Source of the DNA: an uncultured Cellvibrio sp.
GTDB taxonomy: Bacteria; Pseudomonadota; Gammaproteobacteria; Pseudomonadales; Cellvibrionaceae
Length of the DNA stretch: 9,142 nucleotides
Direction: 5' to 3'
Assembly: GCA_946482345.1 (NCBI GenBank)
Contig: CAMLRJ010000101.1
Coordinates: 1 to 9,142 of the forward strand
The position numbers and the translations under genes are program-made. Each line of letters opens with the position of its first letter. Position 1 is the first letter of the stretch. Positions 1-6,625 of the stretch are shown piece by piece. The notes below the pieces were generated by a model. The model saw only the letters and a list, made by a program, of their open reading frames with translations, made no database searches and was not told where the DNA came from.

Positions 1-2
1 GT

Positions 3-164
3 GGTATTAATCGGGAAATGATCAGACGTCTGGATCCGGGTCGTAAACCGCTAACAATAGTCTATGCTGATGAGGATGAGCTTGGACTTCATGCTGAAAA
101 GCTGGCGGCCATACAAAAAATCAGTGGTGGTCAGTGCCTGTGGTTATCGCAGGTGCCGGACTGA
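3..164 (+). CDS. C-terminal end of an unrecognised protein (partial)
   Basis: The frame starting at base 3 is open from the window edge to a TGA at 162-164 and gives 53 residues ending in LWLSQVPD. The composition (hydrophobic strand TIVYA, then helix ELGLHAEKLAAIQK) looks like the last strand and helix of an alpha/beta protein. The other two forward frames hit stops within the first 20 bases, so this is the only frame that can continue a gene from the left. I do not recognise the family from so short a tail. A resemblance to the end of an alpha/beta hydrolase is too weak to use. It lies about 100 bp upstream of fimL on the same strand and could share a transcript with it. Confidence 0.6.
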   Translation, partial: GINREMIRRLDPGRKPLTIVYADEDELGLHAEKLAAIQKISGGQCLWLSQVPD

Positions 165-177
165 GATTTACTTGGCA

Positions 178-226
178 ACTCAAGCGCCAAACTTAACAAA
201 TAACTGCTTTTTCGGTTGGCTTGAGT
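178..226. repeat. Imperfect inverted repeat upstream of fimL
   Basis: ACTCAAGCGCCAA (178-190) is matched by TTGGCTTGAGT (216-226). The arms are perfectly complementary apart from a two-base GC bulge in the left arm, with a 25-nt loop. No T-run follows immediately, so it is not a clean intrinsic terminator for the upstream gene. It sits in the gap between the upstream gene and fimL, ending 36 nt before the chosen fimL start. It could be an mRNA leader structure or a weak or decayed terminator. No convincing sigma-70 promoter was found in the gap. Confidence 0.4.
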
Positions 227-262
227 ATAAGATTAATCCACTTTTTCAAACGAGATATTTTT

Positions 263-1969
263 GTGAAAAATACAGAGCCTATAAACCTCAGTTCATTAAA
301 AATGGTGCATGACGAATTAGTCAGTACTATTGAGCAAGCTGCTATTCGTTTGGAACAATTTTCACAAGACAGGAATAACGGTGAATTGCTTCAGGAATGC
401 ATCGAAGGTATTCGCCAGATTCGCGGCACTATCAATTTAATTCAGTTAAAGGGTTTGGATTTATTAGCTGAAGAATTATTAACGCATATCACGGATATCA
501 CCCTTGGTGAAAATGATAAGACCAATAAAAAGCTGGAAATTTTGACGGCATCGTTTTTTATTTTACCGCGCTATCTCGAATACTGTGCACAGACATCACG
601 CAGCATGGCTGTTTTGTTGGTGCCGCATATTAATGAACTTCGGTTGGCACGAAATGCAACTCCGCTTCCCGAAAGCTATTTTTATCCACTGGATGTCATC
701 AAGCCCAATCGTAAAACCTTACCTGCTGCTACTCAAATTCAGGAAGATATGAGTGTGTTGGTCAGGCGGTTGCGCCACATGTATCAGACAGGACTAATTA
801 ATGTCATCAAGGATAGCCAGGTGAAGTCGTCGCTGGGAATGATGTCGCGATCACTGGAACGATTGGAAACTGTTTGTGCGGGTAGTGTGTTGGGTAATTT
901 CTGGTGGTTGGCTAATGCCACTATCAGTGTTATTCGCGAAAAAAATATGTCGCTCACCAAAACCAGAAAATTATTGTTGGGAAATATTGAACGCGAAATC
1001 AAACGTTTGCAGTTTGAAGGGAAAGCGATTCTATCGCGCGAACCTGATACGTCACTGCAAAAAGAATTGCTTTATTTATTGGCTTTGTCTCATTCGAAAG
1101 ACGAAAAAACGCTCGCTGTTATGATGGCATATGCCGTTAAGTTGCCAAGTTACACTGAAGTGGAATTGGCAAGGGAAATGGATTTTATTCGTGGCCCAAG
1201 TGCAAATACCATCAGTTCAATGGTGTCGGTGTTGACTGACGAAATTCACAGCACCAAAAATATTCTGGAGCGTGCTGCCCAGGGTGGCGCAGAGTTATTA
1301 AGTGAATCTCCCGAGTTAGTTGAAACCTTGAAAAAAATTGCCGACATACTGGCTGTTGTGGGTTTAAGTGCGCCCAGTAGTGGCTTGAAACATGAAATTG
1401 AAAAAATCAGTAGTTGGCAACGTGATCACAAACCGGTAACACCCGATGAATTGTTGAGTGTTGCCGATACACTGCTTTATGTTGAAAGTAGTATTGCGGG
1501 CTTGGCAAGAACCAGTCTTTCTGATGACAAGCTTGCACAAATCAATACCTCGTCCCGCGATACGGTAATGACCAATAACCAAATTGCAGAAGCAGAAAAA
1601 ATTGTTTTGGAAGAAGCAGAAGCGGGATTGGTGTTGGTAAAACGTGCGTTGACATCGTTTGCGGAATCCAATTACGACAAAGGTCATGTGCGTAATATCA
1701 GTGGAACACTGGATGCCGTTCGCGGTGGTATGTTTGTACTGGGGTTGCCTCGCGCAGCAAAAGTGTTGGCGGGTTGCATGCGATTTGTTGAAGATGATTT
1801 GTTACAACAGGAATTGCATCCTGCTATTCAACATATGTTGGAAACCTTTGCCGATGCGATCATTAGTTTGGAATATTATCTTGATAGTGTGAAGTTTGAT
1901 AAAAATGCAGATACCAGCATTCTGCAAGTGGCTGAAGAAAGTTTACAAGCGTTAGGATTCGAAGTTTGA
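263..1969 (+). CDS. fimL: FimL-like HPt-domain regulator of type IV pili / cAMP signalling
   Basis: This 568-residue soluble protein resembles FimL, which is related to the N-terminal HPt region of the pilus chemosensory kinase ChpA but lacks kinase, CheW and receiver domains. In Pseudomonas aeruginosa, FimL supports twitching and Vfr/cAMP virulence signalling. Visible features: an N-terminal helical segment with the HPt-like pattern R51-QIRG, a second around K357 (LKKIAD), and a third around R477 (VRNISGT). In each, the position where a phosphoacceptor His would sit is Arg or Lys, as expected for a non-phosphorylated scaffold. Start: GTG at 263 is preferred, with a short GAG 8 nt upstream, and it leaves an N-terminus (NTEPINLSSLK) leading directly into the first helix. 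TTG at 221 has no ribosome site and ATG at 302 would cut into the domain. The stop overlaps the nudC start (TTGA). The fimL-nudC adjacency, also known in P. aeruginosa, strengthens the call. Confidence 0.82.
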   Translation: MKNTEPINLSSLKMVHDELVSTIEQAAIRLEQFSQDRNNGELLQECIEGIRQIRGTINLIQLKGLDLLAEELLTHITDITLGENDKTNKKLEILTASFFILPRYLEYCAQTSRSMAVLLVPHINELRLARNATPLPESYFYPLDVIKPNRKTLPAATQIQEDMSVLVRRLRHMYQTGLINVIKDSQVKSSLGMMSRSLERLETVCAGSVLGNFWWLANATISVIREKNMSLTKTRKLLLGNIEREIKRLQFEGKAILSREPDTSLQKELLYLLALSHSKDEKTLAVMMAYAVKLPSYTEVELAREMDFIRGPSANTISSMVSVLTDEIHSTKNILERAAQGGAELLSESPELVETLKKIADILAVVGLSAPSSGLKHEIEKISSWQRDHKPVTPDELLSVADTLLYVESSIAGLARTSLSDDKLAQINTSSRDTVMTNNQIAEAEKIVLEEAEAGLVLVKRALTSFAESNYDKGHVRNISGTLDAVRGGMFVLGLPRAAKVLAGCMRFVEDDLLQQELHPAIQHMLETFADAIISLEYYLDSVKFDKNADTSILQVAEESLQALGFEV

Positions 1970-2835
1970 AATCAGAAAGTTTTACGCTCTACTCATTTGA
2001 ATATCCTCAAGCTCAATCAGTAACACCGGGTAAATCCCGGTGTTATTTTATTGTCGCCGAACATCAGGGGAGCTGTGATAAGTTATTGTCTGATATGGAT
2101 GGCAATATTCTTTGTTACAACACTGATCAAATTCATCAACAATCCGAATTCAATACGGTTATTTATGAAGCTATTCTTGGCGAATGGAATGGTTGTATTT
2201 ATTCAGTATTACTTATCAAAGAAAAAGTTTTTGATGATCGCCAGTGGATCAGTCTTCGAAAAAAACTGGGTGTTGTGGACGATGCCTTTTTCTTGTTGGC
2301 GGGTAGAGCGCTACAGTTATGTCAGTGGCAGTTGGATCACAAATTTTGTGGGCGCTGCGGACAAATGACGAGCGGTGATCAACAAGATTCTGCATTGGTT
2401 TGTAATCATTGCCAGCTCAGGTTTTATCCACGAATTTCTCCTTGCATGATTGTTGCCGTGACCAGAGGGGATGAAATATTACTGGCTCATCATAAGCGGG
2501 CAACACGGCCTGTATATTCAACTCTGGCTGGGTTTGTTGAAGCCGGTGAGCGGGTAGAGGACTGTGTTATTCGGGAAGTTCAGGAAGAAGTTGGAATCAG
2601 AGTAAAAAATCCGCGCTATTTATTTAGCCAGCCTTGGCCATTTCCTTCCCAGTTAATGCTGGGGTTTATTGCGGAGTATCAGAGTGGCGAGATAATGCCT
2701 GACGAAAAAGAGATTTTAGATGCGCGTTGGTTTCGCTATGATGCTTTACCGGAAACCCCTTCACCTGCGAGTGTTGCAGGCCAATTGATAGCATTTTTTG
2801 TTCAACAGCAAAAAGATAAAGGAACACCCAAATGA
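1966..2835 (+). CDS. nudC: NudC: NADH pyrophosphatase / NAD-capped RNA decapping hydrolase
   Basis: The 289-residue protein matches NudC, which hydrolyses NAD(H) to NMN(H) and AMP and removes the NAD cap from RNA 5' ends. It has the full architecture: an N-terminal domain; a four-cysteine zinc ribbon (C128, C131, C146, C149); a complete Nudix box at 189-211 (G-x5-E-x7-REVQEEVGI); and the NudC signature SQPWPFP at 221-227, which separates NudC from other Nudix hydrolases. Length is slightly above the 257 residues of E. coli NudC, the excess being at the N- and C-termini. The start is TTG at 1966, overlapping the fimL stop by 4 nt and implying translational coupling. The next in-frame ATG (2095) would remove part of the N-terminal domain. 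A strong terminator-like hairpin lies 55 nt into the gene. The stop overlaps the next gene (ATGA). Confidence 0.95.
   Translation: MKSESFTLYSFEYPQAQSVTPGKSRCYFIVAEHQGSCDKLLSDMDGNILCYNTDQIHQQSEFNTVIYEAILGEWNGCIYSVLLIKEKVFDDRQWISLRKKLGVVDDAFFLLAGRALQLCQWQLDHKFCGRCGQMTSGDQQDSALVCNHCQLRFYPRISPCMIVAVTRGDEILLAHHKRATRPVYSTLAGFVEAGERVEDCVIREVQEEVGIRVKNPRYLFSQPWPFPSQLMLGFIAEYQSGEIMPDEKEILDARWFRYDALPETPSPASVAGQLIAFFVQQQKDKGTPK
2021..2050 (+). terminator. Terminator-like hairpin inside the 5' end of nudC
   Basis: TAACACCGGG (2021-2030) and CCCGGTGTTA (2036-2045) form a perfect 10-bp stem with a 5-nt loop (TAAAT). The stem is followed by TTTTATT. This has the shape of a Rho-independent terminator, but it lies about 50 nt after the fimL stop and inside the nudC reading frame. 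Seen: stem, loop and U-rich tail. Inferred: it could end part of the fimL transcripts unless ribosomes reading into nudC keep the RNA open. Confidence 0.55.
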
Positions 2836-3485
2836 TCTATACCTTATTTTCTTTTTTATTGGCTGTTTTCGCTGCTTACATCCTTTTCAGATCGGCTCGA
2901 TTTCTTTGGAAGAGCGATTGGTTTATGGGATGGCTACGTGGCACGATGGGAATTACGTTTGTTGTAGTTGCCGGCGTGGTTGGCTTGGTTGCCTGGGACA
3001 TTTACAGTTATAAACAGCTTTTATCAGAGCAATCTGTGTGTAATGTCAGTTTTCAAAAATTGGATGAGCAGCATTTTATGGCCACGCTGACAGATAAACA
3101 GGGTAAAGCGCATCAATTTGATTTACGTGGCGATCAATGGCAGATAGATGCAAGAATTATCAAATGGAACGGGTTTCTGGCGAGATGGGGTGTTAAACCT
3201 GCTTACCGATTGGATCGTATCAGCGGACGTTATTTTGATCTTGAAAAAGAAACATCAGCGGCACGTACGGCTCATGCAATTGCAGCAAGTCCACAGGGCG
3301 TGGATTTGTGGTTGTTGTTAAATAAATATGGCAATGGAATTTCTTTCGTTGATGCCATTTATGGCAGCGCAACTTATTTGCCAATGAAGGATAAAGCGAA
3401 TTTTGAAGTCACTTTATCCAATACAGGTTTGCTGGCGCGGCCGATCAACGACGCAGCACGCGAAGCAGTTTCAGTTTTTAAATAG
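2832..3485 (+). CDS. Two-helix membrane-anchored protein of unknown function
   Basis: The 217-residue protein has two hydrophobic segments near its N-terminus (about residues 2-19 and 37-55), joined by a short basic and aromatic stretch (SARFLWKSDWFMGWLRG). A roughly 160-residue soluble domain of mixed strands and helices follows. This predicts an inner-membrane hairpin anchor with the bulk of the protein on the cytoplasmic side. No catalytic motif is apparent. Proteins of this shape next to nudC are sometimes labelled as efflux-pump-like, but two helices cannot form such a pump and I would not use that label. Start ATG at 2832 overlaps the nudC stop (ATGA) and has AAAGGA just upstream. sohB begins 18 nt after its stop, so it is probably co-transcribed and may work at the same membrane. 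Confidence 0.85.
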   Translation: MIYTLFSFLLAVFAAYILFRSARFLWKSDWFMGWLRGTMGITFVVVAGVVGLVAWDIYSYKQLLSEQSVCNVSFQKLDEQHFMATLTDKQGKAHQFDLRGDQWQIDARIIKWNGFLARWGVKPAYRLDRISGRYFDLEKETSAARTAHAIAASPQGVDLWLLLNKYGNGISFVDAIYGSATYLPMKDKANFEVTLSNTGLLARPINDAAREAVSVFK

Positions 3486-3503
3486 ATCAGTCGGAGTAGT
3501 GTT

Positions 3504-4601
3504 TTGGAATTTTTATATGAATATGGTTTGTTTCTGGCGAAAGCGGTCACTTTTGTAGTGGCAGTATTTGCAGTTGTCAGTTTGATCGCGTCTTTGGCAA
3601 TGCGTAACAAGAAACAGGATCGTGGACAGTTTGAAGTGACCCGTGTAAATGAAAAATATGAACATACACGTGACATGTTGCGTGACGCTATGTTGGATGA
3701 AGAGGGTTTAAAGATCCAACAAAAGCTGGAAAAGAAAAAGCAGAAAGCTGAAAAGGCAGAAAAGAAAAAAGCGGCAAAACTTGCTGAAAAGAAAGTAGAC
3801 GCAGCAGAAAATAACAATGAACCTGTAGATGATAATGCACAGCCTAAAAAGCGAGTTTTCGTCCTGGATTTTTACGGTGATATTAAAGCTTCCGAATGCG
3901 ATTTGTTACGCGAAGAAATTACAGCGGTGTTGTCTCAGGCAACCGAGAAAGATGAAGTAGTTGTCAAAGTTGAAAGTGGCGGAGGCATGGTACATAGCTA
4001 TGGTTTGGCTGCAAGCCAGTTGGCGCGTATTACGCAAAAAAATATTCCATTAACTGTTTGTGTTGATAAAGTCGCTGCCAGTGGCGGATATATGATGGCC
4101 TGCGTTGCCAATAAAATTGTCGCTGCTCCTTTTGCTATTCTGGGGTCAATTGGTGTGGTAGCGTCTTTACCTAACTTTCACAAGTTATTAAAGAAAAATG
4201 ACATAGATTATGAGATGTTTACTGCAGGTGAGTACAAGCGAACAGTGACTATGTTTGGTGAAAATACTGAAAAAGGTCGAGCCAAATTTGTCGAAGATCT
4301 GGAAGATACACATGTACTATTTAAAGAATTTGTTTCTGAGCATAGACCCCAAATTAGTATAGAAAAAATTGCAACGGGTGAAGTCTGGTTTGGGCGACGT
4401 GCAAAAGAAGTCAATTTAATTGACGAGATAAAAACCAGCGATGAATATTTGTTGTCGCAGATAGATACAGCGGATATTTTTCAAGTGGAGTATGTTTTCA
4501 AAAAATCGATTCCTGAAAAATTAGGTCTGGCAGCACAAGGAGCAGTTGATCGATTGTTAATGACCTGGTGGGAAAGATTGAATTTTAATCGTTGGTTTTA
4601 A
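3504..4601 (+). CDS. sohB: SohB: inner-membrane signal-peptide-peptidase-like serine protease
   Basis: The 365-residue protein closely parallels E. coli SohB (349 aa), an S49-family Ser/Lys protease anchored in the inner membrane. It begins with the conserved N-terminus EYGLFLAK and one membrane helix (about 10-32). A lysine/glutamate-rich, probably coiled-coil segment follows (about 65-100), then the protease domain from about 117. The catalytic serine is S193 in the VAASGGYMMA motif and the general-base lysine is K245 in AGEYKRT. Their spacing of 52 residues is as in the E. coli protein. The oxyanion-side ESGGGMVHSYGLAASQL motif is present. Start is TTG at 3504, with GGAG about 8 nt upstream; it gives exactly the family N-terminus, so a later ATG is not needed. 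It is the last gene of the fimL-nudC run and is followed by a strong terminator. The linker is longer than in E. coli, explaining the extra length. Confidence 0.95.
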   Translation: MEFLYEYGLFLAKAVTFVVAVFAVVSLIASLAMRNKKQDRGQFEVTRVNEKYEHTRDMLRDAMLDEEGLKIQQKLEKKKQKAEKAEKKKAAKLAEKKVDAAENNNEPVDDNAQPKKRVFVLDFYGDIKASECDLLREEITAVLSQATEKDEVVVKVESGGGMVHSYGLAASQLARITQKNIPLTVCVDKVAASGGYMMACVANKIVAAPFAILGSIGVVASLPNFHKLLKKNDIDYEMFTAGEYKRTVTMFGENTEKGRAKFVEDLEDTHVLFKEFVSEHRPQISIEKIATGEVWFGRRAKEVNLIDEIKTSDEYLLSQIDTADIFQVEYVFKKSIPEKLGLAAQGAVDRLLMTWWERLNFNRWF

Positions 4602-4617
4602 TATTTGAATTGAGATG

Positions 4618-4676
4618 TTGGGGCTCACATCTTCGTCAATGATTTCTGTTGATGGTGAAGTGGGCCCCAATTTTTT
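4618..4676 (+). terminator. Rho-independent terminator of the fimL-sohB operon
   Basis: TTGGGGCTCAC (4618-4628) pairs with GTGGGCCCCAA (4660-4670) over 11 bp with one G-U wobble, followed directly by six T. The enclosed 31 nt can pair further (TTC/GAA and GTCAA/TTGAT), giving a long jointed hairpin. It starts 16 nt after the sohB stop and separates sohB from msrA. The mirror-image A-run needed for a good bidirectional terminator is absent. Confidence 0.85.
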
Positions 4677-4716
4677 GTAAGAAAACAAATCGAGCCAATA
4701 TTGGGAGCGAACAAAT

Positions 4717-5355
4717 ATGAGTTTCTTCAATCCTTTCAAATCACAAATGCCAAGTCTTGAACAGGCACTTCCCGGTCGAGATCAAGCAATGAAGCTAGTT
4801 AATCAACATGCGGTCAAAGCAGTTCCCATCCTTCCGCCATTTGCAGAAAATCTTGAAAAAATTATTTTAGGATTGGGATGCTTTTGGGGAGCTGAACGAA
4901 AATTCTGGAATCTACCCGGTGTTTATACTACGGCTGTTGGATATTCCGCCGGATTTACACCGAACCCTACATATGAAGAGGTGTGTTCAGGGTTAACTGG
5001 TCACAACGAGGTAGTGCTGGTTATGTTTGATCCTGAAAAAATTTCGTTACAGCAAATTCTGAAAACTTTTTGGGAGTCACATAATCCTACACAAGGGATG
5101 AGACAAGGAAATGACAGGGGTACCCAGTACCGCTCGGGAATTTATTATTTCAATAATCAACAAAAAGATGTTGCAGAAGATTCAAAACGTTCCTATCAAT
5201 CCGCGCTTGATGAAAAGAAACTGGGTGAGATTACAACGGAAATTCTGGCTGCTACAGAGTTTTATTATGCTGAGGATTACCATCAGCAATATTTACATAA
5301 AAATCCAAACGGATACTGTGGGTTAGGGGGAACAGGAGTTTGTTTTCAAATTTAG
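4717..5355 (+). CDS. msrA: MsrA: peptide methionine-(S)-S-oxide reductase
   Basis: The 212-residue protein has the same length as E. coli MsrA and aligns along its whole length. It reduces the S epimer of methionine sulfoxide in proteins, using thioredoxin as reductant. The nucleophile C55 sits in GCFWG (54-58). The substrate/active-site residues Y86, E98, D133 and Y138 correspond to E. coli Y82, E94, D129 and Y134. Two resolving cysteines near the C-terminus (C201, C209) mark the three-cysteine type. The N-terminal extension with ALPGR, typical of the proteobacterial long form, is present. Start ATG at 4717 has GGGAG about 10 nt upstream. The gene stands alone between the sohB terminator and a non-coding gap, so it is probably transcribed separately, though no clear promoter was seen in the short space upstream. 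Confidence 0.97.
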   Translation: MSFFNPFKSQMPSLEQALPGRDQAMKLVNQHAVKAVPILPPFAENLEKIILGLGCFWGAERKFWNLPGVYTTAVGYSAGFTPNPTYEEVCSGLTGHNEVVLVMFDPEKISLQQILKTFWESHNPTQGMRQGNDRGTQYRSGIYYFNNQQKDVAEDSKRSYQSALDEKKLGEITTEILAATEFYYAEDYHQQYLHKNPNGYCGLGGTGVCFQI

Positions 5356-5579
5356 TTATCCTTTATTCCGTTGTAGTTGAATAAAAAGTATTGTTCCGGG
5401 TGGCCTGTCTGTGACGCTATACCTCAAACCAAAAGCAACTTACAATGACTTGGCGGGTATTAATTCCTTGTTTCTTGTGATAAAAATCGTTAAAAATTGA
5501 CCGGATAGATAGGTGATCCGCTGTTTCATAACAAAAAATATTATGGGTTAACGTGATTCGGATTGAGCCAGGTGATGAC
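5356..5579. other. Non-coding gap before the toxin module; no firm promoter
   Basis: This 224-bp stretch has no credible reading frame and no clear intrinsic terminator for msrA. It becomes A/T-rich towards its right end. A TATTAT at 5539-5544 could be a -10 box, but no matching -35 sequence lies 16-18 nt upstream. A TTGACC at 5497-5502 lacks a -10 at proper spacing. A small inverted repeat CGGAT (5502-5506) / ATCCG (5516-5520) is present but short. The promoter of the downstream module is presumably here; I cannot place it from sequence alone. Confidence 0.4.
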
Positions 5580-6605
5580 ATGATTTATGTGGAAGGGTAT
5601 GGACTTGTTTCAGCGGCCGGGCCTACGGTTGAGGCTTCTATTGCGGGTGTTAATACAGGTATGAGTTTCTATAACTTATCAAGCGCATTAAATAAAAATG
5701 GCTATCCGATGAGGACAGCACAGGTACCAATCGATATCCTGCCTCAGGTTGAAGAACAGAAGGGCTACCCCTTAACGCAAAAAGAAAAGAAATTAATACA
5801 GTTGATATTGCTTGCGATTGCAGATATTCAATCACGCGTCAAGATAGAGCCAAAGATCCCCCTATTTTTGGCTGGGCCAGAAACCAATCAGTTTTTTTCC
5901 GGGGCACGAAATATAATTTTGAATTACATTGCTGAATTATCTGAAATTAAAGTTGATCTCCAGTCATCACGTTATCTGGCATCAGGTCGAACGGGTGTGA
6001 TTGAGGCTATTGAATTGGCATATCGTTATTTTGAAATAAGCAAGTCAGACCAGTTGTTGATTGCAGGTGTAGATAGTTACCTGGATGCTGAAACTCTAGG
6101 GCAATTGGATGCAGGTGATCGTGTTTCAGCAGAGAATATATCTGACAGCTTTATCCCTGGTGAGGCAGGGGGGGTGTTATTGGTGACCAGATCCAAAAGA
6201 TCAAAAATTGGTATTGGGTTACATCGTCCCGGTTTGGGTGTTGAAGATGGATCTTTTTATAGTGAAAAGCCTTATTTTGGAAATGGTTTGGCAAGTGCAG
6301 TTGCTCAAGCAATTGCACACAGTAGCGGTAAAGTTTTATCCAGAATTTATTCGAGCTTTAATGGAGAAAACTATTTTTCAAAAGAGTATGGAGTCAGTGT
6401 TGTCAGGAATTCGCAATCGATCTCAAAAAATTATGAGCATATTCATCCTGCTGACTGCTGGGGCGATATAGGTGCTGCAACAGGTGTGGGATTGATAGCG
6501 CTTTCTGCTGGGTACTTGTATAAAAATCAAGATGCAAATTGTCATTTGATTTTTGGATCATCCGATGGTGGAAATCGCGCTGCTGTTTGTGTAGAGCGTG
6601 CATAG
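5580..6605 (+). CDS. Thiolase-fold / ketosynthase-like pseudoenzyme, putative T6SS effector adaptor
   Basis: The 341-residue protein has the outline of a beta-ketoacyl-ACP synthase: N-terminal YVEGYGLVSAAG, the glycine-rich GEAGGVLLV (194-202), and a C-terminal glycine-rich GSSDGGNRAAV like the FGFGGTN loop. The catalytic residues are not visible. The nucleophile region reads ASGRTGVIEA (S135 or nearby instead of Cys). The first His region (normally HGTGT) reads NGEN near 261. The second (normally GHxLGAAG) reads GDIGAATG, with D296 instead of His. It is therefore unlikely to condense fatty acids. Thiolase-like proteins are known beside T6SS effector genes, so an adaptor or chaperone role is inferred. 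Start: ATG 5580 has AGGTGA just upstream and gives the family N-terminus. GTG at 5553 would add nine residues but has only a poor ribosome site. The toxin gene follows 20 nt downstream. Confidence 0.8.
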   Translation: MIYVEGYGLVSAAGPTVEASIAGVNTGMSFYNLSSALNKNGYPMRTAQVPIDILPQVEEQKGYPLTQKEKKLIQLILLAIADIQSRVKIEPKIPLFLAGPETNQFFSGARNIILNYIAELSEIKVDLQSSRYLASGRTGVIEAIELAYRYFEISKSDQLLIAGVDSYLDAETLGQLDAGDRVSAENISDSFIPGEAGGVLLVTRSKRSKIGIGLHRPGLGVEDGSFYSEKPYFGNGLASAVAQAIAHSSGKVLSRIYSSFNGENYFSKEYGVSVVRNSQSISKNYEHIHPADCWGDIGAATGVGLIALSAGYLYKNQDANCHLIFGSSDGGNRAAVCVERA

Positions 6606-6625
6606 GTTATTTCGAGGAGTGTGCT

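Noticed and set aside
221..262. Upstream TTG start for fimL at 221
   Set aside because: No ribosome-binding sequence precedes it, it lies inside the inverted repeat arm, and the added residues do not look like family sequence.
1364..1687. 107-codon reverse-strand open frame
   Set aside because: Lies wholly inside fimL, has no family resemblance, and the forward frame is well supported.
3374..3817. 147-codon reverse-strand open frame rich in Ser/Phe
   Set aside because: It is the complement of the lysine/glutamate-rich linker of sohB and the end of the gene before; its low-complexity Ser/Phe composition is a by-product of AAA/AAG/GAA codons.
5497..5544. Sigma-70 promoter built from TTGACC and TATTAT
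   Set aside because: The two boxes are about 36 nt apart, far from the required 16-18 nt, so they cannot be a pair.
5553..5579. GTG start for the thiolase-like gene at 5553
   Set aside because: Poor ribosome site; ATG 5580 has AGGTGA upstream and produces the normal ketosynthase-like N-terminus. Not fully excluded.
5580..6605. Active 3-oxoacyl-ACP synthase in fatty acid synthesis
   Set aside because: Catalytic Cys and both His positions are replaced and there are no ACP or other lipid-synthesis genes nearby.
6539..6625. Longer nuclease frame starting at 6539
   Set aside because: Would overlap the thiolase-like gene by about 67 nt; ATG 6626 has a strong GAGGAG site.
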